A stretch of DNA of 64,000 nt from Metallyticus violacea (lineage: Eukaryota; Arthropoda; Insecta; Mantodea; Metallyticidae): the NCBI GenBank assembly GCA_030762175.1, contig CM060846.1, positions 180,669,041 through 180,733,040 on the forward strand, read 5' to 3'. A program made the position numbers and the translations under genes. A model generated the notes under the pieces. That model searched no databases. It saw only the letters and a program-made list of their open reading frames with translations, and had not been told where the DNA came from. Every line of letters starts with the position of its first letter. Positions within the stretch are counted from its first letter, which is position 1. Of this stretch, positions 36,330 through 47,100 are shown in pieces.

Positions 36330-36605
36330 ATGGTAGGCCAAATACACCCGGTGGGAATAGGCAACAATCTCCTTGTCAAACTCCTTTTTAACAACCAAAA
36401 TCAAGTTACAACTAGTGGCGAGTATCTTGCTTACATTAAACTGCTCTCCACAGAAAGCTCATTCTTTGGCGAGGACAAAACTGTCACCATCAAACTAGTC
36501 ACCAACAACTCCGACGTCGTGGAAGTCCAATGCGTACCTTCAAAAGCACAACAATACGGCATAGACGCACGCTACACCATATACCTCGGAACCACCCTGC
36601 ATTAG
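36330..36605 (+). CDS. Unassigned 91-codon Polinton ORF
   Basis: Intact frame starting at ATG in 'ataacatggtaggcc'. A similar 'cataacatggtag' sits near the start of the broken frame at 35959, so the two genes may have arisen by, or share, a common leader. The product is rich in Asn, Val and Thr with alternating hydrophobic residues ('KTVTIKLVTNNSDVVEV', about residues 51-67), suggesting beta strands. I do not recognise the family. It ends just before the Arg-rich frame at 36612. Confidence 0.4.
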   Translation: MVGQIHPVGIGNNLLVKLLFNNQNQVTTSGEYLAYIKLLSTESSFFGEDKTVTIKLVTNNSDVVEVQCVPSKAQQYGIDARYTIYLGTTLH

Positions 36606-36606
36606 A

Positions 36607-36819
36607 CTACAATGTCACGTCGGCAGGCTGCTTCCACACGGCGTCCATCAACGGATTCGTCGTACCTATGTCCATTCCGTCGACCCAGTAACACCTCAAC
36701 AATAACTTTTCCCACATGCTACTCACATGCTTCACGACGACGCACGAGGAGGAGAGGAGGACGATGGCGGCGGCGGCGACGAAGAGAATGATAGTGACGT
36801 GTCTTTTACCAGAAAACAT
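36607..36819 (-). CDS. 70-codon ORF with one hydrophobic segment, tentative
   Basis: The minus-strand frame begins 'MFSGKRHVTIILFVAAAAIV' and has about 18 hydrophobic residues (from about residue 9 to 28), like a signal anchor, followed by Cys/Val and a polar tail. It overlaps the Arg-rich plus-strand frame completely. Minus-strand genes at one end occur in some Polintons, but I recognise no family and the Ala run comes from the same triplet-rich DNA. Confidence 0.25.
   Translation of the reverse strand: MFSGKRHVTIILFVAAAAIVLLSSSCVVVKHVSSMWEKLLLRCYWVDGMDIGTTNPLMDAVWKQPADVTL
36612..36791 (+). CDS. Arg-rich 59-residue ORF (protamine-like), tentative
   Basis: ATG at 36612, TGA at 36789-36791. 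The product is Ser/Thr/Arg-rich, and its last 18 residues are mostly Arg ('RRRTRRRGGRWRRRRRRE'), as in small DNA-condensing peptides. It follows the previous stop by only six bases. However, the Arg run is encoded by a purine-rich 'gaggaggag...cggcggcgg' simple-repeat stretch, and a 70-codon minus-strand frame with a hydrophobic segment overlaps it exactly. At most one of the two is likely real. Confidence 0.3.
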   Translation: MSRRQAASTRRPSTDSSYLCPFRRPSNTSTITFPTCYSHASRRRTRRRGGRWRRRRRRE

Positions 36820-37117
36820 ACACTACATATTTTAAAATAATTTTTGCAGTGAATCGCCACCAAAACAGTGACTGGGATAGTTATTAAAACATTTTTTCGT
36901 TAAACATTTCCAATTTTAAATTAATAATTGTAAACAAATATACTACATATTTTTGTATCCCCATTTGTAATTATATGTTATGAAACACATTTTTATATCT
37001 GTGTATGCATAATATAAATCTGTTAAGGATTAAAACAATACAGTTTGTATTTTGAATATATTTTTATTGCATGTTTCCCAATGTATAAACACTTCTTAAG
37101 GCATCCACTACCACCCC
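36820..37117. other. Polinton right non-coding region
   Basis: AT-rich sequence between the last ORF and the right inverted repeat. Several 'aataaa/attaaa'-like words could serve as polyadenylation signals for plus-strand genes. No gene seen. Confidence 0.5.
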
Positions 37118-37988
37118 GCACAAATGAAAGCGAAAACTTATTGGGAGATGGTGAAAGTTAACTATTTAAAGTTCACAATAACAATCTGGCCTAAAATTGA
37201 ACATCAGTCTCTGAATGACAGACAAGCAAGCATGTTATGTAGTGGGGATGTTTACCGCCCCTTGGGAAATGAAGGGTGTTCTCGGATTGCGGCCGAAATA
37301 TAAGGTACGATTTTAGAATTTTTTAATACGTGCTGCAATTGTGTGTGTGTTGATTGCTTTAATTACATTAAATATGCAATTAAACAACACTCTTCGCATT
37401 TTTAACAAAAAAGTTGTATTTATATTGAATATTACAGTAATGCGATACAGTTTTTGCGTTTAATAATTACAGTTTGTAGTTAAAAACAATACATTTTTGG
37501 CACTTTTAAAAATGGTTATATTTAAATTTTCTTTTTGCAACAAATACTGTAAGACTATTAGTTGCATTTAAATAAATGCATATTTCCCCAAAGAATTAAC
37601 ACTTCTTAAGGCATCCACAACCACCCCCACCTCACAAAATCCATATGTTTATCACGATAACCCTTGGGAGCGCGCCCCGGATCTTTGTAACGACTGTCGC
37701 TATTTTGTTTTTAATAAAATACCATTTTTCGTAATAATCCGCGACACTAGTACCTGTTATACATTTTTGTAAAAATCTGTTTGGGTTAACTATAATCTGG
37801 GGGTTAACACGATACTCCGTGGGGGCTCGATTATACATTTTTGTAAAAATCCATTATGGATTAAATCGTTTGGTTTAACGATAACCCGGATATTAACGCG
37901 ATAATCCGGAAGATTAAGAGAGCGACACTAGCGCTATGGTGGCGGAAATATCGCTAATCCAGTGGCTTAATCCATAATAGATACTACT
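37118..37988 (-). repeat. Polinton right terminal inverted repeat
   Basis: Reverse complement of 23898-24765. A segment 'acttcttaaggcatccac' followed by 'accacccc' occurs both just outside the inner edge (about 37091) and again inside the repeat (about 37601), each preceded by a 'tgcat(g/a)tttcccc' block. The right arm therefore contains or adjoins a local duplication. The terminal sequence is 'atactact'. Confidence 0.93.
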
Positions 37989-38533
37989 CGCTCCACCATT
38001 GAATCGTACGATAGTACCCGACCAATCAGCAGAGAGAAGTTTGAATTTTGGATCCGAGGATGCTGTTGCGCTTACATGTGCAATCCCCGTGGCATCTAGA
38101 TTAAGCACGATACGAGCCATCCTAAGGGCTGATATATAAGGAAGGAAATCGCCCAATTTGTAACTACTTCACATTACTACTCAGGTCCAGCAATGACCAG
38201 CAGGATTATTATTCTTCTCAGTTAAGCACTCAGTTCAAGTTGTCAAGCAGTCCGAAGCCATCCGACGTAGTGGTTGAATCCAGAAAGATTATAGGGGCAT
38301 TCGTCATTCGGTCGTCGGCAGATAGTTATAAGTAGACGCATAATTAATACTTCTGAGACAAAAGATAACGGAAGTAACCGGTTACCTTCCACGTCCACGC
38401 AGCTACAGTTTATTTTTAAAAGAAGGAGAATTCCCAGGCTTAAGTTTAGAATATCGTTCCGAGATTTGACATTTGTGAGAGGATGGTTCTGGCAAGAACC
38501 GAGCCCCAGACTTCCAGCTTATGAGTCCGTGTC
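37989..38533 (+). promoter_or_regulatory. Promoter-like flank between Polinton and piggyBac relic
   Basis: Not obviously AT-rich. A TATA-like 'tatataag' lies at 38133-38140, with a downstream GC-richer leader. A 16-base hairpin 'ggttctggcaagaacc' lies near 38485. The layout recalls part of an LTR or a host promoter, and the Polinton hexamer duplication shows that it was contiguous with the DNA left of 23898 before insertion. I cannot identify the gene or element it belonged to. Confidence 0.3.
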
Positions 38534-39009
38534 TTAACACTAGAACCGCAGTTTTAAGTCTTTCTTATCTTGACTTTTCATATTTGGGTCTAGAATATAC
38601 AATTCCGTCACTTTTTATTACAAAGGACACTAAAAACACATTTAATTTTGCTTAACGTGGGGCCACCTCCCACCAGAAAAATCCGAATTTACCTAGAACA
38701 GCGGACAATTCGGAATTGTCTCATTGCCGTTAACAATCGAATAGATTGTACAGCTTCATGTTGTTTGTTTACTTTTGGTTTAATTTTGATCAACAATATA
38801 TGATCTTACAAGCTTATATTTTCCTTTCATTGTTGCTTGTCTTCAGTATTGGAGGGAATGGAAATTTTACAACAGGCAAGATAATCAGGTACACAAGTAT
38901 GATACGGTTTGAACTGTTCTCGTTAAAAACAGTTCAATGCGGCTCTAATTGCATAAATACATATTGTAACTTTGCATTTATTAAGATCACAGGTCTACGA
39001 ATGGAATAG

Positions 39010-40075
39010 GACATCCTTTTGATGACATTTTTAATGATGAATCTAAAGACGAGCCATTGGACATTTCGTCTGATGAAATATCCCAGAAACCTCTAGCTTC
39101 AGACTATTCATCATTAGAAGATGACAGTAGGTCACTTGATGGTCCGATTAGTAATGTTGCAGCACGTATACACTTTTACATGTATTCTTTATAGATTAGA
39201 ATATTATGTTTATATGTTTATGCTTTACTAGGTTGCTGTAGACCTGTGAGTAGCCTCTTGTTGTCTGTTCTAATATATTACTTAAAATACATTGTCTATT
39301 CTAGTATTTTACATAAAATGCATTTTATACATATTAAATGTAATATTTTTCTTTTGACTTTTGTAGCACAAGGCTGCTCAAGGGCAAAACAACTCATGGC
39401 CATACAGGAGAACAAGTGCATGCACCTGGACTTGGTCATAAACAAGGATCTGGTCTAATTCAGCCTCCTGTGCCTAGAGAATATATATCTTCAGATGGTA
39501 AACCCTGGAAAGCTGGTGTGATGGTACTTCACCCATTAAATATGGGCATTAGAATGAATTCAAAGATGGCGATGTTCCTTCTCCAATGCAAAGCGTAATA
39601 TGAATGAGACTTTCATCAGTGCTTGGCGACTTATTATCACAGACAAATTTTTGAAGCATATTGTAAAGTGTACTGAGGCAGAAGCACGTTGAGTTTTGGG
39701 CAGATAATTGGACTATGAAAATTGACGATCTGGATGCTGTTATAGCTATTTTGTACATTCGTAGTGCCATAGGAGCTAAGGGCTTGGAGCTGGATTCCCT
39801 GTGGTCAGGAAAGTGTTGGAATACTTTTGCTGGTGACAGATTTTAAATAAACAATGTGTTATTTAAGATTTGATATTAGATCCGCAAGATCACAAAATCT
39901 AAAAGAAGACTTGTTTGTATTAGTATCAGATATTTTTACCGCTTCATTGCAATGCACAATTTAGCTAAATACCAGGGCCCATACGTAACAATGGACGAAC
40001 AGCTCATTACTTCCAAATGCAGCTGAAGATTCACACAGTTGATGGCCTCAAAACCAGGTAAATATATGCTTAAGT
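39010..40075 (+). pseudogene. piggyBac transposase, N-terminal and core part, broken
   Basis: Transposase of the DDE_Tnp_1_7 (piggyBac) type. An acidic N-terminal stretch ('DESKDEPLDISSDEISQ') lies near 39035. 'YISSDGKPW' follows near 39482. 'SAWRLIITDKFLKHIV' then lies near 39617 and 'AIGAKGLELDSLWS' near 39763. 'NLAKYQGPYVTMDEQLI' near 39958 includes the catalytic Asp of the DEQ motif. 'ASKPGKYM' near 40050 is the last clear match. These pieces lie in different frames with many stops. AT-rich DNA at 39170-39365 between N-terminal pieces could be a former intron or an insertion. The match stops at about 40075; the C-terminal part is found 12 kb downstream. Confidence 0.85.
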
Positions 40076-40439
40076 ACCTTGGCCTAATAGTCATTTTCAT
40101 ACTTATTGCAATTGATGACTATCAAAATAAATCAAATAAACGTTCAAAGAAATAAGATGGTCATGTTGGATTCAGAAGGCTATCAGAAGACCTGCAGTTA
40201 ATTTTGTGTATATAGGAACCGTAAACAGTTAGTCAGTGCATATATCATAATGATAATTATTAATTCGGAAATACCAGTTGTGAACTAAGTGACACACATA
40301 CACAAATAGCATAGAAATCGCACTTAGATGAGAACATTGTGTTTTAGCCAATCAGTATTCAGTTTAGCAAACACACAGAATCATATATAAATAGAGTAAG
40401 ATATATAGAAAGTGGTTATAATAATTCTTCATTAATATA

Positions 40440-42346
40440 TATGGCAGATGCTATTGCACAATCCAAATGCTGAAACAGCAACTATAAAGACAAAAGGAGA
40501 AAACAACTGGAGGAGGTAATAGCTGAGGTACAGCTAAATGTAGAGAACAAAACCATATGACCCACCCACATGCAATAGTAGAGCAGGAGCTACATCTAAC
40601 ATATATATTACATTGACAAATAATAGAACAACAAAATGGTTACAAATTGAAAGGTAGATCAATTATTGATGTCAGATGATCACAATATAATTTTTTTTCG
40701 AGGTTCATATTAATACAAATTTAGAATAAAGGTGGAACGAGAATACAGGACCCTACAATATAAGGAAAGCAAATTGGGATAAACTAAAAACGGAATTTAA
40801 ATTGACTCAACCTCAAGATAACGTTAACAAAAAAGTATTAGAACTAACAAAAACCATTCTAAAAGTTATGGATTGCAGTATACCTAAAACTATCACAAAG
40901 TATAACAATATTACATTTTGAACAATAATCAGTAAAATTAAGAAGATTAGTTAGAAAAGGTAAAGAATTTATCAGAAATGTATGATTGCCTCAGAAAGAG
41001 AGATTAACTTAAATGAATATAGAAAAGAATTACAAGGAAGGCATAGAAGAATATCGCAAAGCTGCATTGAAGAATATTGTAAAGGTACACCTTTTCAACA
41101 ATATATGGGGCACACCTTACACACTAATAATGATAAAGGTAAAATCCCCTGAAGTAATATCTGCTATGGATAAAGAAAATGATAAAATGACTCTAAATTG
41201 GAAGGATTCTATAATTTTCTTGCTTCTAAAACTACTACCTAACGATTATAAGAAAATGATGACCCAGAGCACAGCAAATTAAGAAAAGAACCCATTACTT
41301 AAAATATAGTTGAAGGTGTCATTTATCCCTACCATGAAGGAGAAATTAGAAAAACTATAAAGAAATTGAAGAGCAGCAAATCATCAGGACCGGACGAAAT
41401 AAAGTCGGAAGTGTTACAACAGTTAGAACATCAGATTACTCCGTACCTTTGTCAACTGTTTAATAACTGTCTATGATAGGGAAGAATGCTTATTACTGAA
41501 TGGAAGCGAATATGATCATTTTAAACAAAGGGACTGATAAAGCTCCCACACAGCCGAAATCCTATAGGCCTATTTGCTTACTGAATGTTCTGGGCAAAAT
41601 TCAAGAAAAACTGTTGAGCAAGGAATCGATGATTATAGATCAATGATTGGCATGAATATTAAATGATTTGGATATACTAAAGTCAAGTCAACTGATGATG
41701 CCATTAACGAGGCAACAGGGACTGCAAAAACTAGTAATAAAAAACTTGTAATAGCAATATTTTTCGAAATTGATGGGGCGTTTGATAACTTATGGTTGCT
41801 GGCACACTTTCAAATTTTAAGGAAAAATAAACATCCAAAATGCATTTATTATTCGTTAATAGATTACTTCAAAAGCATAAGAGCATGTGTTAAAGGTGCA
41901 AACTAGACTATTACAAAGGACATAACCAAAACATGTTCGCAAGAATCAATTTTAGGGCCGACATTATGGGACGTATCTTTTTAGAATCTGGAATAAAGAA
42001 ATTAGAAGGATAAATTGTAAGAAAGAGATTAGTATGCAGATTATTTACTAATAATAATAGAAGGAAATAGTAGAAAGGAAATAAAAGTGAGATTAAATAT
42101 AATAAATGATCACATAAACAATTGGTATATAAAAGTAAAATTCGAAATAGCCTCTCGCAAAACATAATATATTTTTAAAAATGAAACTTAAACAGAAAAT
42201 CGATTATTAAAGTTAACAATAATTACATAAAAAGACAAGCAGCCAATAAATACCTCGGTATCTATTTGGATGCAAAATTAAATTTTAAGAAACATGTAGA
42301 AAACACAAAAACTCCAGCTTGACCAATATTGAACACAGAGATATTT
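40440..42346 (+). pseudogene. R1-like non-LTR retrotransposon, 5' part (endonuclease and RT), decayed
   Basis: Pieces in order are the endonuclease ('RRKQLEEVIAEVQLNVEN' near 40495, 'ATSNIYITL' near 40590 and 'SDDHNII' near 40674), the linker ('RKANWDKLKTEF' near 40762) and a frame at 41013-41282. RT pieces follow: 'KSSKSSGPDEIKSEVL' near 41369, 'PKSYRPICLLNVLGKI' near 41550, 'FFEIDGAFDNLWLL' near 41762 and 'SILGPTLWDVSF' near 41949. The thumb-like 'KYLGIYLDAKLNF' lies near 42248. The 'EIDGAFDN' and 'GPTLWDV' forms are typical of the R1 clade. Stops and frameshifts are frequent. The coding trace breaks off at the LINE insertion and resumes at 50417. Gene family is clear; an exact clade needs a tree. 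Confidence 0.82.
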
Positions 42347-42359
42347 CAATATATAATAT
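42347..42359 (+). repeat. Left target-site duplication of the LINE pair
   Basis: 'caatatataatat' at 42347-42359 is repeated exactly at 50404-50416, where it follows the 3' tail of the second LINE copy. A preceding T also matches but may belong to the tail. No copy of it lies at the internal junction near 48419. Confidence 0.9.
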
Positions 42360-42770
42360 CCCCTCAGAGGCCCAATTTTTTGGGTACGGGGCGTAGCGAT
42401 CCGGAGGCTCCCGAGCTGCTCCCTAAGGTCCGAGCTCATCGCGTTTGACTCCTTTTTATTTCGCCTCTTTTATTGTTTTATTTGTCCTACTTCCCTGTTC
42501 TTTGTCTGATGGGTGCCCCCGTGTTTGACACGGTAAAATGTGACTGGGTAACGGCGTAACTCCCAGCACAGGGTTATCATGCGTATCCCCTGGTAAAGGC
42601 CAGGCCCGGGGAAGGGCCATTGCATGAGCTGTTTAACTTCCTGCAGGCGATTGGGTCCCTTTATCAACCCACAGGAATGTGTGCCCCTGAGGTTACTTTG
42701 TTCAGGCCAGAGCCAGTAACCTAAGCTGGGGTGGCGCCCAGGAAGCAGCCTGGCATCGGAGACGGTTGCA

Positions 42771-44066
42771 ATGGTGGAGGATAAATTCGCTATGGTTATT
42801 GAAAATAATTTTACCCAAATGAAACGCAAAAGATTGGAAGTAAAAGAAGTAATCGAGAAGTCCTATCCTCGTTACTTAATTATAAGTAGAACAGAAGAAG
42901 TTCAGTCATTTTCTAAAGTAAACCCATTTGTGATCCAGAAGGGCATTGATACCATAGCTGGACCCGTCAAGTCGTGCACCCGTCTCAGAAATGGTTCTCT
43001 TTTGGTGGAGACATTTGGTCTGTCTCAAAAAAACTCTCTGCTCAAGATGACGATTCTCCACGGCTATCCCATCCGTGTTGAGCAGCATAGAACTTTGAAT
43101 TCGTCGCAAGGACTTGTTACCACCAGCGTGCTACACGGTATGTCTGACCCGGACATCCAGAGTTGTCTGGAAGACCAAGGGGTCACTTCTGTATATCGAG
43201 TTCAGGCGAGGAAAAAGGGGAAATTACAGCCTACCCGTACTCATTTCCTCACTTTTAACAAGGTCGAATTACCGCAGAGAATCAAGGCGGGCTACGAGGT
43301 TATTGAAGTACGCCCGTATATACCGAGTCCGTTGCGTTGTTTTCAGTGCCAGCGCTTTGGCCACACAGGCGTTTCTTGTAAGAGTGCCAACTCCATCTGT
43401 GCAACCTGCGGTCAAGTAAGTCATGAGGGAGCAAGTACATCGGTTCCAGTCTGCGTCAACTGCCGCGGAGATCATCCGGCATCATCCCGCAACTGCCCTC
43501 GATTTAGAGAGGAGAGTTGTATTCAGGAAATCCGGGTGAAAGAAAGGCTCTCCTTTACTGAGGCCCGGAAGCGCTTTCAATCTCGCCAGCCCGTCGTGCC
43601 TTAGACCGGCACATACAGCGCAGCAGCTTCATCATCGATCAAGAGGTGCGATAGCAGTACGCAGACTTGCGACCTTGTGTTTACACGGGTCCCAAATGTG
43701 CCCAGTACTCCAAAGCGCTCTACTGATAAGCCCAACCCCATAGTTTTTAATGCATCAGAAATTAAGTTTAAGACCAGCTACACAAAGACCGACTTTTTAA
43801 AAACTTCCACTCTTGCTGAAAAGCGTAAGAGCCCTTCTCCTCCTCGGAGGTCCCGCTACCATGAGGGGAGCAAACCGGCTAGGCGGTTGCCATCACCGCC
43901 CCTCTCTACATCCAACCGGTTCCAGGTGCTGGAATCGGTGGATGCTTCTCAGAGGGAGAGCCCTCCTTCTGAGGAGGTCATGGAGCAGGATGTGTCTGCT
44001 CCCGAAAAACCACCAAGTCCCACGCGACTTAAGAAAGGATGTTTGATTCGTCCTGGGCCTAGTTAA
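42771..44066 (+). pseudogene. LINE ORF1, Gag-like zinc-knuckle protein, one in-frame TAG
   Basis: One continuous frame of 431 codons from ATG 42771 to TAA 44066, interrupted only by TAG at 43602-43604. Residues 1-180 form an RNA-binding-type region. A CCHC knuckle 'CFQCQRFGHTGVSC' lies near residue 190, followed by 'CATCGQVSHEG' and 'CVNCRGDHPASSRNC', the usual series for ORF1 of I/jockey-type LINEs, which binds the element RNA. After the TAG comes a Pro/Ser-rich tail. The ATG lies after a 411-base 5' UTR in 'aatggtggag'. The TAG could be a single mutation or, less likely, a recoding stop. Confidence 0.9.
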
Positions 44067-44109
44067 AAGTAAGGTGGTATTTTTAACCTTTTTTTACCTA
44101 ATTTTAACA

Positions 44110-47100
44110 ATGGGTATCCTTTCTTGGAATGTGCGTGGACTCCGTAGTCGTAGACCAGACTTGGAATTACTTTTACGCTCTACGGACTCTCCGCTTGTGT
44201 GTCTCCAAGAGACTAAACTTCGCCCGCAAGATACTTTTACTTTACGGGGTTACTCTTCGGTGAGGTTTGACCTCCCTCCAGAAGATGGCATTCCCGTTCA
44301 CGGCAGAGTATTAATTTAATACGACACGGCGTGTACAGTTCTATATTACCGCTCCAGACTACTTTACAGGCAGCTGCAGCTACAGTTCACTTCTCTGCCC
44401 ACAGTTTTTCCATCTGCAGTATTTACTTGTCTCCGTCTGGTACAGTCACCATGGTTGACCTGGACAATCTTGTCTCTGCTCCCACCCCTTGTCCTACTTT
44501 TGGGAGATTTTAATGCACACTATCCTCTAAGGGGTTTCAACACCGAATGTGCCAGGGGTAGCATGTTGGCAGACTTTCTCGACCGCCATCATCTCATTCT
44601 GCTCAACACTGGTCAACCTACTTTTCTTTCTGACAGCACTCACAGCTTTTCACACTTGGACTTATCCATTTGTTCTGCCTCACTTGCTGTACATTTCACC
44701 TGGAACGTCATCTCCAATTTATGTCCCAGTGACCACTTTCCGTGTCAGATCCATGTACTCTCTTCAAATGCACATTCCCAGCGCGCGCCAAAATGGCTCA
44801 TTGAAAAGGGGAACTGGCCTATCTTTCGATCTATGGCCGAATTTTCAGGGTGTGAATTTCCATCTATCGACGTCGTGATCGAGCACCTCCGTACGGTCAT
44901 CATCACAGCCGCAGATCAGGCTATTCCTCGGTCGTCTTGTCACCCCATACGCTTACCGGTTCCCTGGTGGACCGATGAATGCCGGGATGCGTTGCGTGCA
45001 TGCCGGGGTGCTCTCCGAGGTTTTCGTCGCCACCCTACTTCTGCAAATATGATTCGCTATAAACAACCGAGCGCCAAATGCCGTTCAGTCATTAAGGATA
45101 GCAAAAAGGCTTCTTGGATTGCTTTTACCTCGTCTTTTAACCGCACAACGCCTTCGTCCGTAGTTTGGGAACGACTACGCCGCGTTGCGGGCAAACCTAG
45201 GTTTACGCCCATACCCGGTATTCGGATTTTAAATCGGGTTGTCACTACTCCGATTGATGTCGCTAATATTTTAGGACGTACTTTAGCTGATATTTCAAGC
45301 TCGGTTTACGCCCATACCCGGTATTCGGATTTTAAATCGGGTTGTCACTACTCCGATTGATGTCGCTAATATTTTAGGACGTACTTTAGCTGATATTTCA
45401 AGCTCGGCCAACTATCCTGCTGCTTTTCGCACAATTAAAGAGCAGATCGAGTCGAAGGGTTTCTGTTTTGCCTCCGACCATCAGGAGTGCTACAATGTCC
45501 CCTTTACCCATAGGGAATTGGAGCATGCCCTTAAGAACTCCCGACACTGTGCACCAGAGCCAGATGGTATTCATGTTGCTATGTTGCAGAATTTGTCAGC
45601 GGAAGGCAAAGCTTTTTTATTACGCCCTTTTAATTTTATTTGGTGTAATGGCACATTTCCTAGCGCTTGGCGGTTGGCCACCGCCATTCCTTTACCTAAG
45701 CCTGGTAAGGACCCCCGTCTTCCTTCCAGTTACCGTCCGATTTCCCTCGCCAGCTGTGTCTGCAAGGTGATGGAACGCATAATTAACGGGCGGCTTATGT
45801 GGTGGTTGGAGTCGAAGCATCTATTGACGAACGCTCAGTGCGGCTTTCGTCGTCACCGTTCATCTTTCGACTATCTTGTATCTCTTTCAACCCACACAAT
45901 GGACGGTTTTATTCCGAAGTGTCAAACGGTTGCTGTATTTTTTGATCTGGAGAAAGCGTATGATACTTGCTGGAGAGGCGGTATCCTCCGAACGCTTCAC
46001 GATATGAATATACGTGGGCGCATGGCAGTTTTTATTCAGGAATTTATGAAGGACCGGGTTTTTAATGTTCGCGTGGGATCAGTTTTATCATCTAGTTTTA
46101 TTCAAGAGAACGGTGTACCTCAGGGCTCGGTACTTAGTTGCACACTGTTTGGCATTGCTATTAACTCTATCACCGAGTGTTTACCGCCAGGAATACAATC
46201 GTCGTTGTTTGTAGACGATTTTGCCATTTATCTTTCCTCTCGAGAACCTGTCTCTTGGAACGCCGCATCCAATGCTGTCTCGACCGCCTTTACGCTTGGA
46301 GTGTGAATCACGGGTTCCGTTTCTCCGCAGAGAAGACCGTCTGCATGAACTTCTGGCGCCACAAGGAGTATCCTCTATCGCTCCATCTTGGCCCAGAGGC
46401 ACTCTCTTTCGCAGACGAAGTTGGGTTCCTTGGCTTGGCGTTTGATAGGAAATTATGCTGGTCATCACATATAGCACAACTCAGAGGCAAGTGTTAACGT
46501 TCTCTTTGTATTTTACGTGTTTTAAGCGGCACATCTTGGGGAGCTGACCGAACTGTTCTTTTACGTTTTTATCGCTCACTTATCCGATCGAAACCGGATT
46601 ATGGCTGTGTGGTTTACGGCTCAGCGCGACCTTCTGTGCTTCGTCGCCTTAACCCGATTCATCACCGGGATATCCGTGTTGGCATTGGAGCATTCCCCAC
46701 CAGTCCTGTGTTGAGTTTATGTGCGGAGTCTCGAGAACCTCCGTTGTTTTACCTTAGGGATGTTTTACTTTCTGCTTACGGTTGTCGCTTAGCTGCGCAG
46801 CCTGGTCATCCCACGAGTGGGCCGTTTTTTAATGTGTCTTTTGATCGTTTTTATGCAGCTCGGTCTTTTTCTCCTAAGTCTGCTGACTTTCGTTTTCGGA
46901 AGATTTTACGGACGTTGGACGTCCAGTTACCTGCTTTCTTCTTAGCCGGGGAAACTTCTTCTCCCCCTTGGCTTTTAGCAGAGCCCCCCGTTCATCTTGG
47001 GCTTACGTCCTGTCCAAAATCTTCTACCGCAGCACTATTTTTCGTTGTTATTTTAGCGAGATCACGTCTTCTTTTAATGGCTGGCATTTTATCTATACCA

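Larger units (their letters stand above)
23898..37988 (+). mobile_element. Polinton/Maverick element, full length but inactivated
   Basis: The element starts with 'agtagtaca' at 23898 and ends with the inverted 'atactact' at 37988, about 14.1 kb. Terminal inverted repeats are about 870 bp each. The flanking hexamers are 'cgcgcc' (23892-23897) and 'cgctcc' (37989-37994), a 6-bp target duplication with one mismatch, as known for Polintons. Inside, on the + strand, are the diagnostic Polinton genes: protein-primed family B DNA polymerase, FtsK/HerA-type packaging ATPase, retroviral-type integrase with chromodomain, adenain-like protease, double-jelly-roll major capsid protein and a minor-capsid candidate. 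Almost all are broken, so the copy is a fossil. Polintons are integrated virus-like self-replicating elements of eukaryotes. Alternatives such as a free adenovirus-like genome are excluded by the target duplication and the decay. Confidence 0.95.

Noticed and set aside
23898..37988. Free virus genome or assembly contaminant
   Set aside because: The hexamer duplication, inverted repeats and heavy mutational decay show an old chromosomal insertion.
37914..38156. 80-codon minus-strand frame
   Set aside because: It crosses the Polinton right end and target duplication, so it cannot be an ancestral gene.
40080..40440. Continuation of piggyBac coding sequence past 'KPGKYM'
   Set aside because: No residues match the family after about 40075; the sequence soon becomes R1-like endonuclease.
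43813..44046. Second frame inside LINE ORF1 tail
   Set aside because: It is an out-of-frame shadow of the Pro/Ser-rich ORF1 tail.
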